Positions 10,517 through 19,623 of a stretch of 64,000 nt of DNA are shown here, piece after piece. The DNA comes from DASRHD01 sp035485575 (GTDB lineage: Bacteria; Verrucomicrobiota; Verrucomicrobiia; Opitutales; Opitutaceae), in NCBI GenBank assembly GCA_035485575.1, contig DATHNW010000016.1, positions 115,745 to 179,744 on the forward strand, read 5' to 3'. Under the pieces are notes generated by a model. It was not told the origin of the DNA, did no database searches, and was given only the letters and a program-made list of their open reading frames with translations. The position numbers were made by a program, and so were the translations under genes. Numbering within the stretch: the first letter of the stretch is position 1; each line of letters opens with the position of its first letter.

Positions 10517-11500
10517 TTAACCGAGGGGCAGGCCGCGCGTCACCCTCGGGCGGGTGGAGTCGAGCCGTTGAAAGCGGGCAAAGACCTCCTTCGCCTGGAG
10601 CAGCTTAAGATCGCCCACGGGCGCCTGCACGACGTGATTGGTTGGAGCGGTGAGTGGATACGGGCCGAAGCGGCGCGGGTCGGTCGGGCCGAAGATGCCG
10701 AGCGTGCGCACGCCGAGCGCGGCAGCGAGATGCATCGGGCCGCTGTCGTTGGAGATGACCCAGTCGGCGCGCTGAATGAGCGCGGGCAGCGAGACGAGGC
10801 TGGTGTTGCCCGTGAGATTCAGAAACTGCGCCGGCGAAAAGGCGTCCTTGTCCGGCACATAGTTGTTTCCAGCCCACACCACCTTGCGGCCGGTGCCGTC
10901 GCGGATGAGCATTTCCGTGAGCTCCTTGAAGCCGACCCAACGCTTCTCTGGCCGGCGGCTGTCGGGAAACATGACGATGGGTTTGGTGCCGCCACGGCCG
11001 TCGACAAAGCTCAGATTCAGGTTTTCCGGCGTGCGAAAGCGCAGCATCCCGCGCAATTCCGGCTGAGCGTCGAGGATCGGGCAGAATTGCAGCAGGATTT
11101 CGATCGCATGCGCATGCCGGCCGCCGGGCGGCAGCGGCGCGAGCTGCTTGTAAAAAATCCACGCGCCTTCGCGCGCATCGCTGCGGCCGACCTTTTTATC
11201 GGCGCGCACCCTCGACATCATCAGCCCGGTGCGCAGCAGGCCCTGCAGGTCAAACGCATAGTCGAATTTCGTCGCCCGGATCTCGCGCATGAGTTCGCGA
11301 AAACCGCTTAGCCCCTCATCCCGTCGGAAAACAAACGTTTGCTCCACCGTCTCGCAGGCGCGCACCAGCGGGGCGAAAATATCGCGCACGACCCACGAAA
11401 CCCGCAGGTCGGGCCGCTGCGCCTTCAGCGAAGCGACCACCTGCAGGCCGTGAACAATGTCGCCAAGCGACGACGGTTTGATGATAAGCAACTGGGTCAT
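10517..11500 (-). CDS. waaC: Glycosyltransferase family 9, heptosyltransferase I-like
   Basis: 327 residues. Family 9 glycosyltransferases move heptose from ADP-heptose to the lipopolysaccharide inner core at the inner face of the cytoplasmic membrane. The N-terminus LLIIKPSSLGDIVHGLQVV closely matches heptosyltransferase I (WaaC: KxSSxGDxxH), and the C-terminal half has the nucleotide-sugar signature WVISNDSGPMHLAAALGVRTLGIFGPTDP. The frame extends 15 codons upstream, but ATG 11500 directly precedes the conserved strand. It is divergent from the acyltransferase-heptosyltransferase II fusion, which starts about 95 bases away. Acceptor and donor are inferred, not shown. Confidence 0.8.
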   Translation of the reverse strand: MTQLLIIKPSSLGDIVHGLQVVASLKAQRPDLRVSWVVRDIFAPLVRACETVEQTFVFRRDEGLSGFRELMREIRATKFDYAFDLQGLLRTGLMMSRVRADKKVGRSDAREGAWIFYKQLAPLPPGGRHAHAIEILLQFCPILDAQPELRGMLRFRTPENLNLSFVDGRGGTKPIVMFPDSRRPEKRWVGFKELTEMLIRDGTGRKVVWAGNNYVPDKDAFSPAQFLNLTGNTSLVSLPALIQRADWVISNDSGPMHLAAALGVRTLGIFGPTDPRRFGPYPLTAPTNHVVQAPVGDLKLLQAKEVFARFQRLDSTRPRVTRGLPLG

Positions 11501-11594
11501 ACGGGCGCACGCGGTTGCAGAATCTGCTTTCCGCCGCCGAAGCACATCGTTTGATGAAGTTTGGCCTGCGAACGCAAATGTTTATCCAGCATCC

Positions 11595-13502
11595 GTGCTT
11601 AAATTTTTCCTGAAAACCCTGGGCTGGCTGCTCGCGCATGCACCTGAGCCGTTGCTGTGCGGACTTTCCATGGCGCTGGGCGACGCGATCTTCCTCGGTT
11701 CGCCGCGCCGGCGGCGCATCGTGCTCAGCAATCTCGACCACGCCTTCCCCGAACGCGGCCCAGCCTGGGCGTGGCATATCGGGCGCCAAAGCTGCCGGCG
11801 GCTGGTCGAGACGGCGCTGCTTTCCCTCGCCTCGCCGTTCTTGAGCGAGCCCCGGATGAAACGAATCGTGCGTCTTTCGCCGGATCTCGAGGCTTGGCTG
11901 CGCGACTACGCCGCCCGGCCCCGGCCGACGATTTTCGGCACGGTGCACTGCGCACTTTGGGAGACCCAGACCTGGCTTGGCCTGCTCTGCGCACCCGTGC
12001 CACTGCCCGAGTTCGGCATCATTTTCCGCCCAATGGATAATCCGGCGGCCGATGCCTTCATCAAGGCCACGCGCGAACGCCATGGCATGCGCCTGCTTTC
12101 ACGCAAGGAGGGCTTTGCCGAGGCTCTGAAAATCCTGCGGCGGCGCGGCTGCATCGGCCTGCTCTTCGACCAGAACGCCGGCCTGCATGGCGCGCTCACC
12201 ACTCTCTTCGGCCGCGTCTGCTCGACCACCGAACTCCCGGGGCTGCTTGCGGAAAAATTCTCCGCCGACGTCCGCACTTCTCATCCGCGGCGCACCGGCT
12301 TCTGGCGCGTGGAGCTGGCTAGCGACAGCATCGCCCACGATGGCACGACCGCGGGCGTGACCTTCGCGCTGAACCGCTGGCTCGAGTCGGCGCTCACCCA
12401 GGACGAGTCGCTTTGCGCCTCCTGGCTTTGGTCGCACGACCGCTGGCGGCATCAGGACATTCCGGCCCGGCGCTTCCGGCTGGAATCGAAACGCAACCTG
12501 CTCGCCGCCGACCTCGCGGCACGCGGACTCGACACGCTGCCGCGGCGTACGCGTCTCTTTGTGCGGCTGCCCAACTGGCTCGGCGATGTGGTCATGGCCC
12601 TGCCGCTGCTGCGGGCCTTGCGAACCTCGAGGCCCGACGCAGAGCTGACTCTCGTCGGCCGGGCGGCTTTCGCTCCGCTGGTCGAAAAATTCGGCGTGGC
12701 CGACCATTTTGAGCCGCTGCCAACCCGGGGCGTCGGCTACTTCACCCATTTCTGGCGGCTGCGTACGCGCTACCCGGATGCCTTTCTATTGCTCACCAAT
12801 TCGGCGCGCGGCGACATCGAGTCCTGGCTCACGCGCTGCCCGCAGCGCTTCGGCCTCGTGCGCCCGGGCAAGCCGCGCCCGCTGCTCACGCACGGCTGGC
12901 GGATGCCGGCGGATTTCGACGAAAAACAAAACCACCAGCTTGCCCTCTGGGAAAATTTCCTGCGCGCCTTCGGCCTCAACCAGCCTCCCGATCGGCAACC
13001 GGCAAATCTCAAGCCCCAAACCCCCGGCTCCCAACCGATCGGCCTGATTGTCGGTTCGGAAAACACGCCCGAAAAACGCTGGCCGGTTGCGCACTGGCGC
13101 ACGCTCATCAACGCGCTGCCCGGGACGCGCTTCGTGGTTTTCGGCACAGCGGGCGATGTATCCATCGGCACCGCGGTGGCGGACGGTTTCGGCACCCGCA
13201 TCGAAAATCTGGCCGGTCGCACCGACCTGCCCGCCTTTGCCCAACGGCTTGCCGCGTGCGATCTGCTCGTGACCAACGACACCGGCGGCATGCACCTGGC
13301 CAACGCCCTCGGCGTGCCGCTCATCGCCCTCTTCGGGCCGACCAATCCCGTGCGCACAGGCCCCGTGTTTGCTGCGCCGTTCCGGATTTTGCAGCCACCC
13401 GGCTGCCCGGCGGCCGGCGGCGGCGCGCTCGCCGACCTCCCGCCCGAGACGGTCATCGCCGCGGTCAGGAATTTTCGGCCGGCCGTGCCTTCGCGAGTTT
13501 AG
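11595..13502 (+). CDS. Fused LpxL-type lipid A acyltransferase and heptosyltransferase II-like protein
   Basis: 635 residues in two domains. Residues 1-310 match the LpxL/LpxM lauroyl/myristoyl acyltransferase family: an N-terminal hydrophobic segment, a conserved NLDHAFPE-like stretch, the catalytic H-x4-E as His118-Glu123 (VHCALWETQ), and GLLFDQNAG. Residues about 316-635 form a GT9 domain that begins LFVRLPNWLGDVVMALPLL, typical of heptosyltransferase II (WaaF), and ends with LVTNDTGGMHLANALGVPL and ALFGPTNPVRTGP. The two steps, secondary acylation of lipid A and second heptose addition, belong to the same pathway. The open frame reaches back to ATG 11457 inside the divergent GT9 gene; GTG 11595 avoids that overlap and starts at the first conserved hydrophobic segment. 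Confidence 0.82.
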   Translation: MLKFFLKTLGWLLAHAPEPLLCGLSMALGDAIFLGSPRRRRIVLSNLDHAFPERGPAWAWHIGRQSCRRLVETALLSLASPFLSEPRMKRIVRLSPDLEAWLRDYAARPRPTIFGTVHCALWETQTWLGLLCAPVPLPEFGIIFRPMDNPAADAFIKATRERHGMRLLSRKEGFAEALKILRRRGCIGLLFDQNAGLHGALTTLFGRVCSTTELPGLLAEKFSADVRTSHPRRTGFWRVELASDSIAHDGTTAGVTFALNRWLESALTQDESLCASWLWSHDRWRHQDIPARRFRLESKRNLLAADLAARGLDTLPRRTRLFVRLPNWLGDVVMALPLLRALRTSRPDAELTLVGRAAFAPLVEKFGVADHFEPLPTRGVGYFTHFWRLRTRYPDAFLLLTNSARGDIESWLTRCPQRFGLVRPGKPRPLLTHGWRMPADFDEKQNHQLALWENFLRAFGLNQPPDRQPANLKPQTPGSQPIGLIVGSENTPEKRWPVAHWRTLINALPGTRFVVFGTAGDVSIGTAVADGFGTRIENLAGRTDLPAFAQRLAACDLLVTNDTGGMHLANALGVPLIALFGPTNPVRTGPVFAAPFRILQPPGCPAAGGGALADLPPETVIAAVRNFRPAVPSRV

Positions 13503-13542
13503 CATTGCCGCGATCAAAGCACCATCGCTTACGTTGCCGCGC

Positions 13543-14517
<975 letters not shown>

Positions 14518-14524
14518 ATCCACC

Positions 14525-15508
14525 ATGTCCGAACCCATTCTTGAGCTTCGCGACGTCAAAACCTACTTTCCGGTTTATCGCGGCTTCGTCTTGAAACGGC
14601 CGGCCGGCGCGGTGAAGGCCGTGGACGGCGTCACGCTCAGCCTGCGGCGCGGCGAGGTGCTCGGTCTCGTCGGCGAATCCGGCTGCGGCAAATCCACGCT
14701 TGCGCGCACGATTCTACAGCTTGTCCCGACGACCGAGGGCGCCGTCCTGCTCGGCGGCAAAAACCTCACCGCCGCCTCCGCCGCCGAAATCAAGGCCGCG
14801 CGCCGCGACCTGCAGATGGTGTTCCAGGATCCCTACGCCTCGCTCAACCCGCGCATGAACGTCTTCGCGGCGCTGGCGGAGCCGCTTCTTGTCCACCGCG
14901 TCTGTCCGCCCGCGGAAGTGCCCGCGCGCATCGCGGAACTCATGAAACAGGTCGGCCTCGATCCGCGCTTCATGCAGAAGTACCCGCACGAGTTCAGCGG
15001 CGGACAGCGCCAGCGCATCGCCATCGCCCGCGCTCTCGCGCTCCAGCCAAAGGTCATCGTGGCCGACGAGCCCGTGTCCGCCCTCGATGTGTCCATCCAG
15101 GCGCAGATTTTGAATCTCCTCGCGCGGCTTGTGCGCGAGATGAACCTCTCGCTCATCTTCATCGCCCACGACCTTTCCGTGGTGAAGCACATCGCCGATC
15201 GTGTCGCCGTGATGTATCTGGGCAAAATCGTCGAGCTCGGCCCGGCCGCAGACGTGATTGAACGCCCCAGCCATCCCTATACGCGGGCCCTGATCAGCGC
15301 CATCCCCACGCCCGACCCCGATGTCGAGCGCGCCCGCCAGCGGATCATCCTGCCCGGCGATCCACCCTCGCCCCTCAATCCACCCGCCGGCTGCGCCTTC
15401 CATCCGCGCTGCCCCTACGCGCAGGAAAAATGCAAGGCCGCGATCCCGCCGCTCGTTCCCGCCAATGGCACGCGCGAAGTCGCCTGCGTACGGATCGGGG
15501 AAATTTGA
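14525..15508 (+). CDS. oppF: Oligopeptide/dipeptide ABC transporter ATPase OppF/DppF
   Basis: 327 residues. Second ATP-binding subunit, forming a heterodimer with OppD. Walker A GESGCGKST, Q-loop FQDPYASLNPRM, signature FSGGQRQRIAIARALAL, Walker B ADEPVSALD, H-loop FIAHDLSVVKHIA, and the C-terminal peptide-transporter segment GCAFHPRCPYAQEKCKAAIP. The segment FPVYRGFVLKRPAGAVKAVDGV is typical of OppF. Starts at ATG 14525, seven bases after oppD. Its stop is nearly back-to-back with trmL on the other strand (one base between), leaving no room for a terminator. Confidence 0.93.
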   Translation: MSEPILELRDVKTYFPVYRGFVLKRPAGAVKAVDGVTLSLRRGEVLGLVGESGCGKSTLARTILQLVPTTEGAVLLGGKNLTAASAAEIKAARRDLQMVFQDPYASLNPRMNVFAALAEPLLVHRVCPPAEVPARIAELMKQVGLDPRFMQKYPHEFSGGQRQRIAIARALALQPKVIVADEPVSALDVSIQAQILNLLARLVREMNLSLIFIAHDLSVVKHIADRVAVMYLGKIVELGPAADVIERPSHPYTRALISAIPTPDPDVERARQRIILPGDPPSPLNPPAGCAFHPRCPYAQEKCKAAIPPLVPANGTREVACVRIGEI

Positions 15509-15509
15509 A

Positions 15510-15971
15510 TCAATGCAACCACTTCACCTGCCGCAGCGCCTCATAGCAGGCGATGCCGGCGGCGGTGCTGAGGTTGAGCGAGCGAAGATCAGGATTGGCG
15601 TGCGGGATGGTTACGCGCGAGCCATGGAGCGCTTCGTGCAGCCAGGCCGGTGCGCCCTCCCCTTCGTTGCCAAAGACAAGCCCGTCTTCGTCGAGGAATT
15701 TTGCCGCCCAAAATGACTGGGCCGCCTTCGTGGTGAAAAGCCACAGTCGCTTCGGTGCGACCGGGCTGGCCCGGAACGCCGCCCAGTCCGTGTGTTCGTG
15801 GACGTCGAGGGATTTCCAGTAGTCCATGCCCGCGCGCTTGAGATGCCGGTCGGTGATCTTGAACCCGAGCGGATGAATCAGATGCAGGCGCGAGCGCGTG
15901 AGTGCGCACAAACGGCCGATATTGCCGGTATTTTGCGGGATTTGCGGCGCGACAAGCACAAGGTGCAACAT
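15510..15971 (-). CDS. trmL: tRNA (cytidine(34)-2'-O)-methyltransferase TrmL
   Basis: 153 residues, a SPOUT-fold methyltransferase that 2'-O-methylates the wobble base of leucine tRNAs. Knotted-domain motifs are visible: IPQNTGNIGRLCA, FGNEGEGAPAWL and the SAM-binding RSLNLSTAAGIACYEALRQ. The open frame extends 19 codons upstream; ATG 15971 is chosen because LHLVLVAPQIPQNTGN is the standard N-terminus. An AT-richer intergenic stretch of about 140 bases separates it from the divergent receiver gene. Confidence 0.92.
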   Translation of the reverse strand: MLHLVLVAPQIPQNTGNIGRLCALTRSRLHLIHPLGFKITDRHLKRAGMDYWKSLDVHEHTDWAAFRASPVAPKRLWLFTTKAAQSFWAAKFLDEDGLVFGNEGEGAPAWLHEALHGSRVTIPHANPDLRSLNLSTAAGIACYEALRQVKWLH

Positions 15972-16111
15972 GCGCCGCGAGTGTGGGTTTGCGCTTGTAA
16001 CGTACAAGCCAGTAGCTAAGTTGCGCATAAAGCATGCCAGTGAATTTTACACTTTATTGAACTTCCATCGGCACTGCTCTCGCTGCAATAAGTTAATGCT
16101 TTTACCAGACC

Positions 16112-16531
16112 GTGTCCTCCAGTTCCAAAAAAGCGATTGTGATAGTCGATGACGAAACGTCCTACATCGACCTGCTGGCCCAGCTCATCGGCGACAACCT
16201 AGGTCGGCCGGTTTTTACTTTCGCGCGTCCGCTCGAGGCATTGGAAGCCCTCCCCCGCATTGATGTGGGCGTGATCGTGACCGATTTCTACATGCCTGAG
16301 CTGAATGGCTTCGAATTTGTCCTGCGGGCGAGCGCCATGGTGCCGGGCGTGCCGTTCATCCTCATCACCGGCCATGCGATCGACCTTACGGACGAGGAAT
16401 TCACGCAGCTTCCCGCCTTGAAAAGCGTGATCCACAAACCGTTTGTCTGGCGCCGGCTCGCGATGGAGATACTCAAGCACTGGCCCGAATCGCATCCGCC
16501 GATCGCTCACGCCGATCTGCCCCTACTCTAG
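16112..16531 (+). CDS. Single-domain response regulator (CheY-like receiver)
   Basis: 139 residues, receiver domain only. Acidic pocket VIVDDE, phosphoacceptor Asp58 in IVTDFYMPELNGFE, conserved Thr in LITGHA and Lys in VIHKPF. No DNA-binding or enzymatic output is attached, so it probably acts by protein contact or in a phosphorelay. No histidine kinase lies nearby. Starts with GTG 16112 because no in-frame ATG precedes it. The 3' end overlaps the convergent thrB stop region by 9 bases. The upstream 140 bases are AT-rich and probably hold its promoter. Confidence 0.88.
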   Translation: MSSSSKKAIVIVDDETSYIDLLAQLIGDNLGRPVFTFARPLEALEALPRIDVGVIVTDFYMPELNGFEFVLRASAMVPGVPFILITGHAIDLTDEEFTQLPALKSVIHKPFVWRRLAMEILKHWPESHPPIAHADLPLL

Positions 16532-17431
16532 CTGCAAGCCGGCGTTGTCCGCCAGCAGCACGCGCGTCTCGGAAGAAATTTTTTCACGGCCGAAAGCCGC
16601 CTGCATGGCCGTCGCGACTGCCGGCGCCGCCGGCGACAGGCTCACGCACATCACGCTTGAGCCGCTTCCGCTCAGCCAGCCGGTGAGCGCACCCGCGGCG
16701 ACACCTGCCTCGATGGCCACCCGGCCGCCCGGGATATGCGGAAGCCGGTAGGGTTCGTGGAAAAAATCCCGCACCGCCGGCCGCAGCTTTTCGTAATCGA
16801 GCGAGGCCAGCGCGGCCACAAGGAACACCGCGCTGTTCATGCTGCGCACGGCCTCGGAAAACGGCAGCGTTTCCGGCAGCATGCGGCGCGCCTCACCGGT
16901 CGGAATCTCGAACTTCGGCGAGGCCACCACAAAGGCCAGCTCGTCCGGCACGGCGAACTTCACCACCTCGACAAAATCAGCCATTGTCGGATCGCAGCGG
17001 GCAATCGTGAATCCGCCGAGCACAGCCGCGGCGGCATTGTCGGGATGACCCTCCAGCTTCGTTACCAGCCCGATCATCCTGCGCCGGCTGAGTTTGGTTC
17101 CCGCCAGCGCGTCGAGGCCGGCAATGACGCCCGCCAGGATGGTCGCGCTCGAGCCCAGCCCGCGCGCCGCCGGCACGCAGCCGGAAATGGAATAGGAAAA
17201 GCCGAATTTTTTCACACGCGTGGCCGAGAAAAAACTTTCCGCCGCCGTCCCGACCATGGCCTGCGCGCGCGCATCGGCCTTGGTGGCAGGCTGGACGCCA
17301 TCACGGGCGGCATGGGTGATCATCACGCGGTTGTGGAGCTGCAGCGCAAGCCCAAGCGTGTCGAAACCAGCGCCGCAATTCGAGGTGCTCGCGGGCACGC
17401 GGACGGTGACGGTCTTGCGCGACGGACTCAT
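16523..17431 (-). CDS. thrB: Homoserine kinase
   Basis: 302 residues, GHMP kinase family. Phosphorylates homoserine in threonine biosynthesis. The N-terminus VTVRVPASTSNCGAGFDTLG is the usual GHMP start (substrate-binding), and the ATP loop is PAARGLGSSATILAG. C-terminal GWLSGSGSSVMCVS is the third GHMP motif. Starts ATG 17431, overlapping the stop of smpB by 4 bases, which suggests coupling; thrB, smpB and rpoZ run together on the minus strand. No thrC or hom is in the window. Confidence 0.95.
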   Translation of the reverse strand: MSPSRKTVTVRVPASTSNCGAGFDTLGLALQLHNRVMITHAARDGVQPATKADARAQAMVGTAAESFFSATRVKKFGFSYSISGCVPAARGLGSSATILAGVIAGLDALAGTKLSRRRMIGLVTKLEGHPDNAAAAVLGGFTIARCDPTMADFVEVVKFAVPDELAFVVASPKFEIPTGEARRMLPETLPFSEAVRSMNSAVFLVAALASLDYEKLRPAVRDFFHEPYRLPHIPGGRVAIEAGVAAGALTGWLSGSGSSVMCVSLSPAAPAVATAMQAAFGREKISSETRVLLADNAGLQLE

Positions 17432-17904
17432 CCCCGGCGCTGCTTGAGCGCTTTCTGCATGTCGCGGAGCTCGGTCTTTTTCTTGAGGTCCTCGCGCCGG
17501 TCGAAGGATTTTTTTCCGGTGCAGAGCGCCACCTCGACCTTCACGAGCGCCTCCTTGAAATACATGCGCAGCGGGATGAGCGTGCGGCCGCCGGCGTTGA
17601 GCGCCTGCGCGATCTTGCGAATCTGGTGGCGGTGCAGGAGCAGCTTGCGCGTGCGGCGGGCGTCGTGGTTGTTGAGATTGCCGAACTCGTAATGGTCGAT
17701 GTGCGCGTTGACCAGCCAGAGCTCGCCGTTGACGACGCGGCCAAAGGCATCGTTGATCTGCGCCCGGCCGGCGCGGATGGACTTGACCTCGGTGCCGCGC
17801 AGCTGGAGGCCGGCCTCGAACTTTTCATCAACGAAGTAGTCGTGCAGCGCCTTGCTGTTGCGAATCTCCGTGTAACGGGCGGTGTCTTTTTTTTGCGCGG
17901 ACAT
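17428..17904 (-). CDS. smpB: SsrA-binding protein SmpB
   Basis: 158 residues. Binds tmRNA and delivers it to stalled ribosomes for trans-translation. Recognised from IRNSKALHDYFVDEKFEAGL, LRGTEVKSIRAGRAQINDAF, YEFGNLNNHDARRTRKLLLH, and the basic tail KKSFDRREDLKKKTELRDM, which inserts into the empty A site. No tmRNA gene is seen in the window. Overlaps thrB by 4 bases downstream; rpoZ lies 54 bases upstream. Confidence 0.97.
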   Translation of the reverse strand: MSAQKKDTARYTEIRNSKALHDYFVDEKFEAGLQLRGTEVKSIRAGRAQINDAFGRVVNGELWLVNAHIDHYEFGNLNNHDARRTRKLLLHRHQIRKIAQALNAGGRTLIPLRMYFKEALVKVEVALCTGKKSFDRREDLKKKTELRDMQKALKQRRG

Positions 17905-17958
17905 GGCGGTTCAACCGGGTGAGCCGGGTTGGGAACGCATCCGCCGCGCCACCGCGGC

Positions 17959-18171
17959 TCAGTTCTCTTCGGGCTCGAAGCTGATTTTGCCTTCGATGAT
18001 TTCGCGCAGGGCGACGTCCTCGGGCAACAGTTTTTCCAGCGATTCCACGAGCGGACGGCTGCCGCGCCGGAGCTGCTTGACGCGGCGTGATACCACGCTG
18101 ATCAGTATGTTCGGATCGGCGATAACCTTCTGGGCTTCCTTGATATAGTCGTCTCTCATGGCGGCTAGCAT
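17959..18171 (-). CDS. rpoZ: RNA polymerase omega subunit
   Basis: 70 residues. Omega helps assembly and stability of RNA polymerase by clamping the beta-prime subunit. The core NILISVVSRRVKQLRRGSRPLVE corresponds to the helix that carries the conserved RxRQL-like motif of omega, and the C-terminal VALREIIEGKISFE is the usual ending. Two starts are possible, ATG 18171 and ATG 18159 (removing four residues). Neither has a Shine-Dalgarno. It precedes smpB and thrB on the minus strand. Confidence 0.85.
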   Translation of the reverse strand: MLAAMRDDYIKEAQKVIADPNILISVVSRRVKQLRRGSRPLVESLEKLLPEDVALREIIEGKISFEPEEN

Positions 18172-18269
18172 GGGTGAAAACCCGCAATGACGCCGTCCGC
18201 CGCCACACCCGTCAAGGTAATTTAATTTCCCGGCTTGCCGGGCTCCGCATCACCCGCACACGCTGGGAC

Positions 18270-18590
18270 ATGCTCATCGCCTGGACAACCGTGGCCGCGC
18301 GCGAGGAAGCGGAGCAGCTGGCCCGCACCGCCGTGGAACGGCGCCTCGCCGCCTGCGTGCAAATCGATGGCCCGATTGTCTCACATTGCATTTGGCAGGG
18401 CCGGGCCGAACGCACGGAGGAATTCCGCCTTAGTTTTAAGTTCCTGCCCGCCCAACAAGCTGCGCTGGAAGCCTGGCTCCTCTCCCATCATCCGTATGAG
18501 ACGCCCGAATGGCTGGTTGTGCGGGCCGAGGGCGTAGGCGAAAAATACTTGTCATGGGCACTGGCGAACGCTACTTCCTTGCCTCTTTAA
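18270..18590 (+). CDS. cutA: Divalent cation tolerance protein CutA
   Basis: 106 residues, matching the short trimeric CutA1 family of about 105-110 residues. Visible are AWTTVAAREEAEQLARTAVERRLAACVQ, SHCIWQGRAERTEEFRLSFK and HPYETPEWLVV, where HPYExP is the family hallmark. Linked to copper tolerance in E. coli; the molecular role is unclear. The open frame extends 32 codons upstream, but ATG 18270 gives the standard start. Divergent from rpoZ, and followed 28 bases later by the small basic protein gene. Confidence 0.92.
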   Translation: MLIAWTTVAAREEAEQLARTAVERRLAACVQIDGPIVSHCIWQGRAERTEEFRLSFKFLPAQQAALEAWLLSHHPYETPEWLVVRAEGVGEKYLSWALANATSLPL

Positions 18591-18618
18591 CTCTTCACCA
18601 TCGCAATTTTTACTCGTC

Positions 18619-18774
18619 ATGTCACAACACAAAAGCCTGCAAGGCGTCAGCGGCATCGTCCAGAAACGCAACGTACTCAAGCGCTTCGAGCGCGTCGACT
18701 TGCTTAAAAAGCGCGGCCAATGGAAGGCTGGGGACCGCGTCCAGGGTCTGCGCAAGACCAAGCCCGACGTTTGA
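18619..18774 (+). CDS. Small basic protein of the Verrucomicrobia/Chlamydiae type
   Basis: 51 residues, very basic. Reads MSQHKSLQGVSGIVQKRNVL then KRFERVDLLKKRGQWKAGD and ends with RVQGLRKTKPDV. I recall a family of small basic proteins in Chlamydiae and Verrucomicrobia with the same layout: a MS-x-H-x-S-L start, QKRNVLKRFERV-x-x-L, x-x-RGxW and a KTKP ending. The function is not known to me; charge and size suggest binding to RNA or the ribosome. Short enough to be missed by gene callers. A bulged GC hairpin followed by ATTTTT lies just downstream, which supports a discrete transcript. Confidence 0.85.
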   Translation: MSQHKSLQGVSGIVQKRNVLKRFERVDLLKKRGQWKAGDRVQGLRKTKPDV

Positions 18775-18799
18775 GCCATCTGCGCGCCTGAAACCTTTC

Positions 18800-18831
18800 G
18801 GCGGGTCCGAGCCATTCGGCCCGCCATTTTT
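18800..18831 (+). terminator. Intrinsic terminator after the small basic protein gene
   Basis: Stem GGCGGG (18800-18805) pairs with CCCGCC (18820-18825); an inner CCGA/TCGG continues the stem after a bulged T, closing the loop GCCAT. ATTTTT follows. It lies 26 bases after the small basic protein stop and just before the DedA start. Confidence 0.75.
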
Positions 18832-18844
18832 GTTGCCCGATCCT

Positions 18845-19471
18845 ATGCACGACAAGCTGATGGAACTCATCGCGTGGTATCGCCATACCCTCGAGACCGG
18901 CGGCTATCCGTTGATCGTCCTGCTGATGGCAATCGAAAGCTCCTTCGTGCCCCTGCCCAGCGAACTGGTGATTCCGTTCGCCGCCTATTACGCCCATGCC
19001 CACGGCCAGATGAGCCTCGCCGGCGTGGTGCTGGCCGGGGCAGTCGGCTCGTGGATCGGCGCGACCTTGATGTATTGGGCCTCGCGGCTGGCTGGCCGGC
19101 CGCTAGTGATGACTTACGGAAAGCTTTTTCTCGTTCCACCGGAAAAAGTGGAAAAAGCCGAGCGTTGGTCGGCGCAGTTCGGCAACTTCGGCATCTTTGC
19201 CTCGCGGTTTCTTCCCGTGGTGCGCCATCTGATCGGCATTCCTGCAGGCATCGTGCGTCTCAACTACCTTACCTACTCCCTTTACACGCTCCTTGGCTCG
19301 GCCATCTGGTGCGCCGTGCTGGCATGGGTGGGCGTCCAGGCTGGCCAGGACGAAGCGCTGATGAAGGGCGAGCTTCATCACATGCTGCTCTGGATCTTCG
19401 GCGCGCTGGCCGTGCTTGGCGCCATCTATTATTTCTTCGTCCACCGCCACATGCAGGCGGAGCGGAAATAA
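18845..19471 (+). CDS. DedA family membrane protein
   Basis: 208 residues, several membrane helices. DedA/SNARE-associated (VTT) proteins are thought to flip or traffic lipids such as undecaprenyl phosphate or phosphatidylethanolamine. Family signs: MAIESSFVPLPSELVIPFAAY (re-entrant helix with E-x8-E/P spacing), GSWIGATLMYWASRLAGRPLV and the conserved FASRFLPVVRHLIGIPAGI. Start ATG 18845 follows the preceding terminator and gives a standard length; the open frame reaches further upstream without homology. The tRNA-Arg gene follows on the other strand. Confidence 0.92.
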   Translation: MHDKLMELIAWYRHTLETGGYPLIVLLMAIESSFVPLPSELVIPFAAYYAHAHGQMSLAGVVLAGAVGSWIGATLMYWASRLAGRPLVMTYGKLFLVPPEKVEKAERWSAQFGNFGIFASRFLPVVRHLIGIPAGIVRLNYLTYSLYTLLGSAIWCAVLAWVGVQAGQDEALMKGELHHMLLWIFGALAVLGAIYYFFVHRHMQAERK

Positions 19472-19492
19472 CGCAGCCGATCCAGCGAAGGC

Positions 19493-19567
19493 TGGTGCGA
19501 GCGCCGGGAGTCGAACCCGGATCAAAGGCTTCGGAGGCCTCCACACTATCCATTGTGCTACGCCCGC
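19493..19567 (-). tRNA. tRNA-Arg (anticodon CCG)
   Basis: Read on the minus strand, a complete cloverleaf: acceptor GCGGGCG pairing with CGCTCGC (one G-T pair), D stem GCAC/GTGT, anticodon stem GAGGC/GCCTT with loop CTCCGAA (anticodon CCG), T stem CCGGG/CCCGG with loop TTCGACT, discriminator A and an encoded CCA at 19493-19495. Decodes CGG. Mature part without CCA is 72 bases. Confidence 0.96.
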
Positions 19568-19623
19568 GTACCCTGCCAGTTGATGCGTTTCAGCTGCGGA
19601 AACTCAAGGCAAATTCGGATCGC

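Noticed and set aside
11457..11594. Extended N-terminus of the acyltransferase fusion from ATG 11457
   Set aside because: It would overlap the divergent GT9 gene, and the extra residues have no hydrophobic or conserved features. GTG 11595 fits better.
18174..18269. Extended N-terminus of CutA
   Set aside because: The 32 extra residues lack homology and would begin 3 bases from the divergent rpoZ start; ATG 18270 gives the standard family length.
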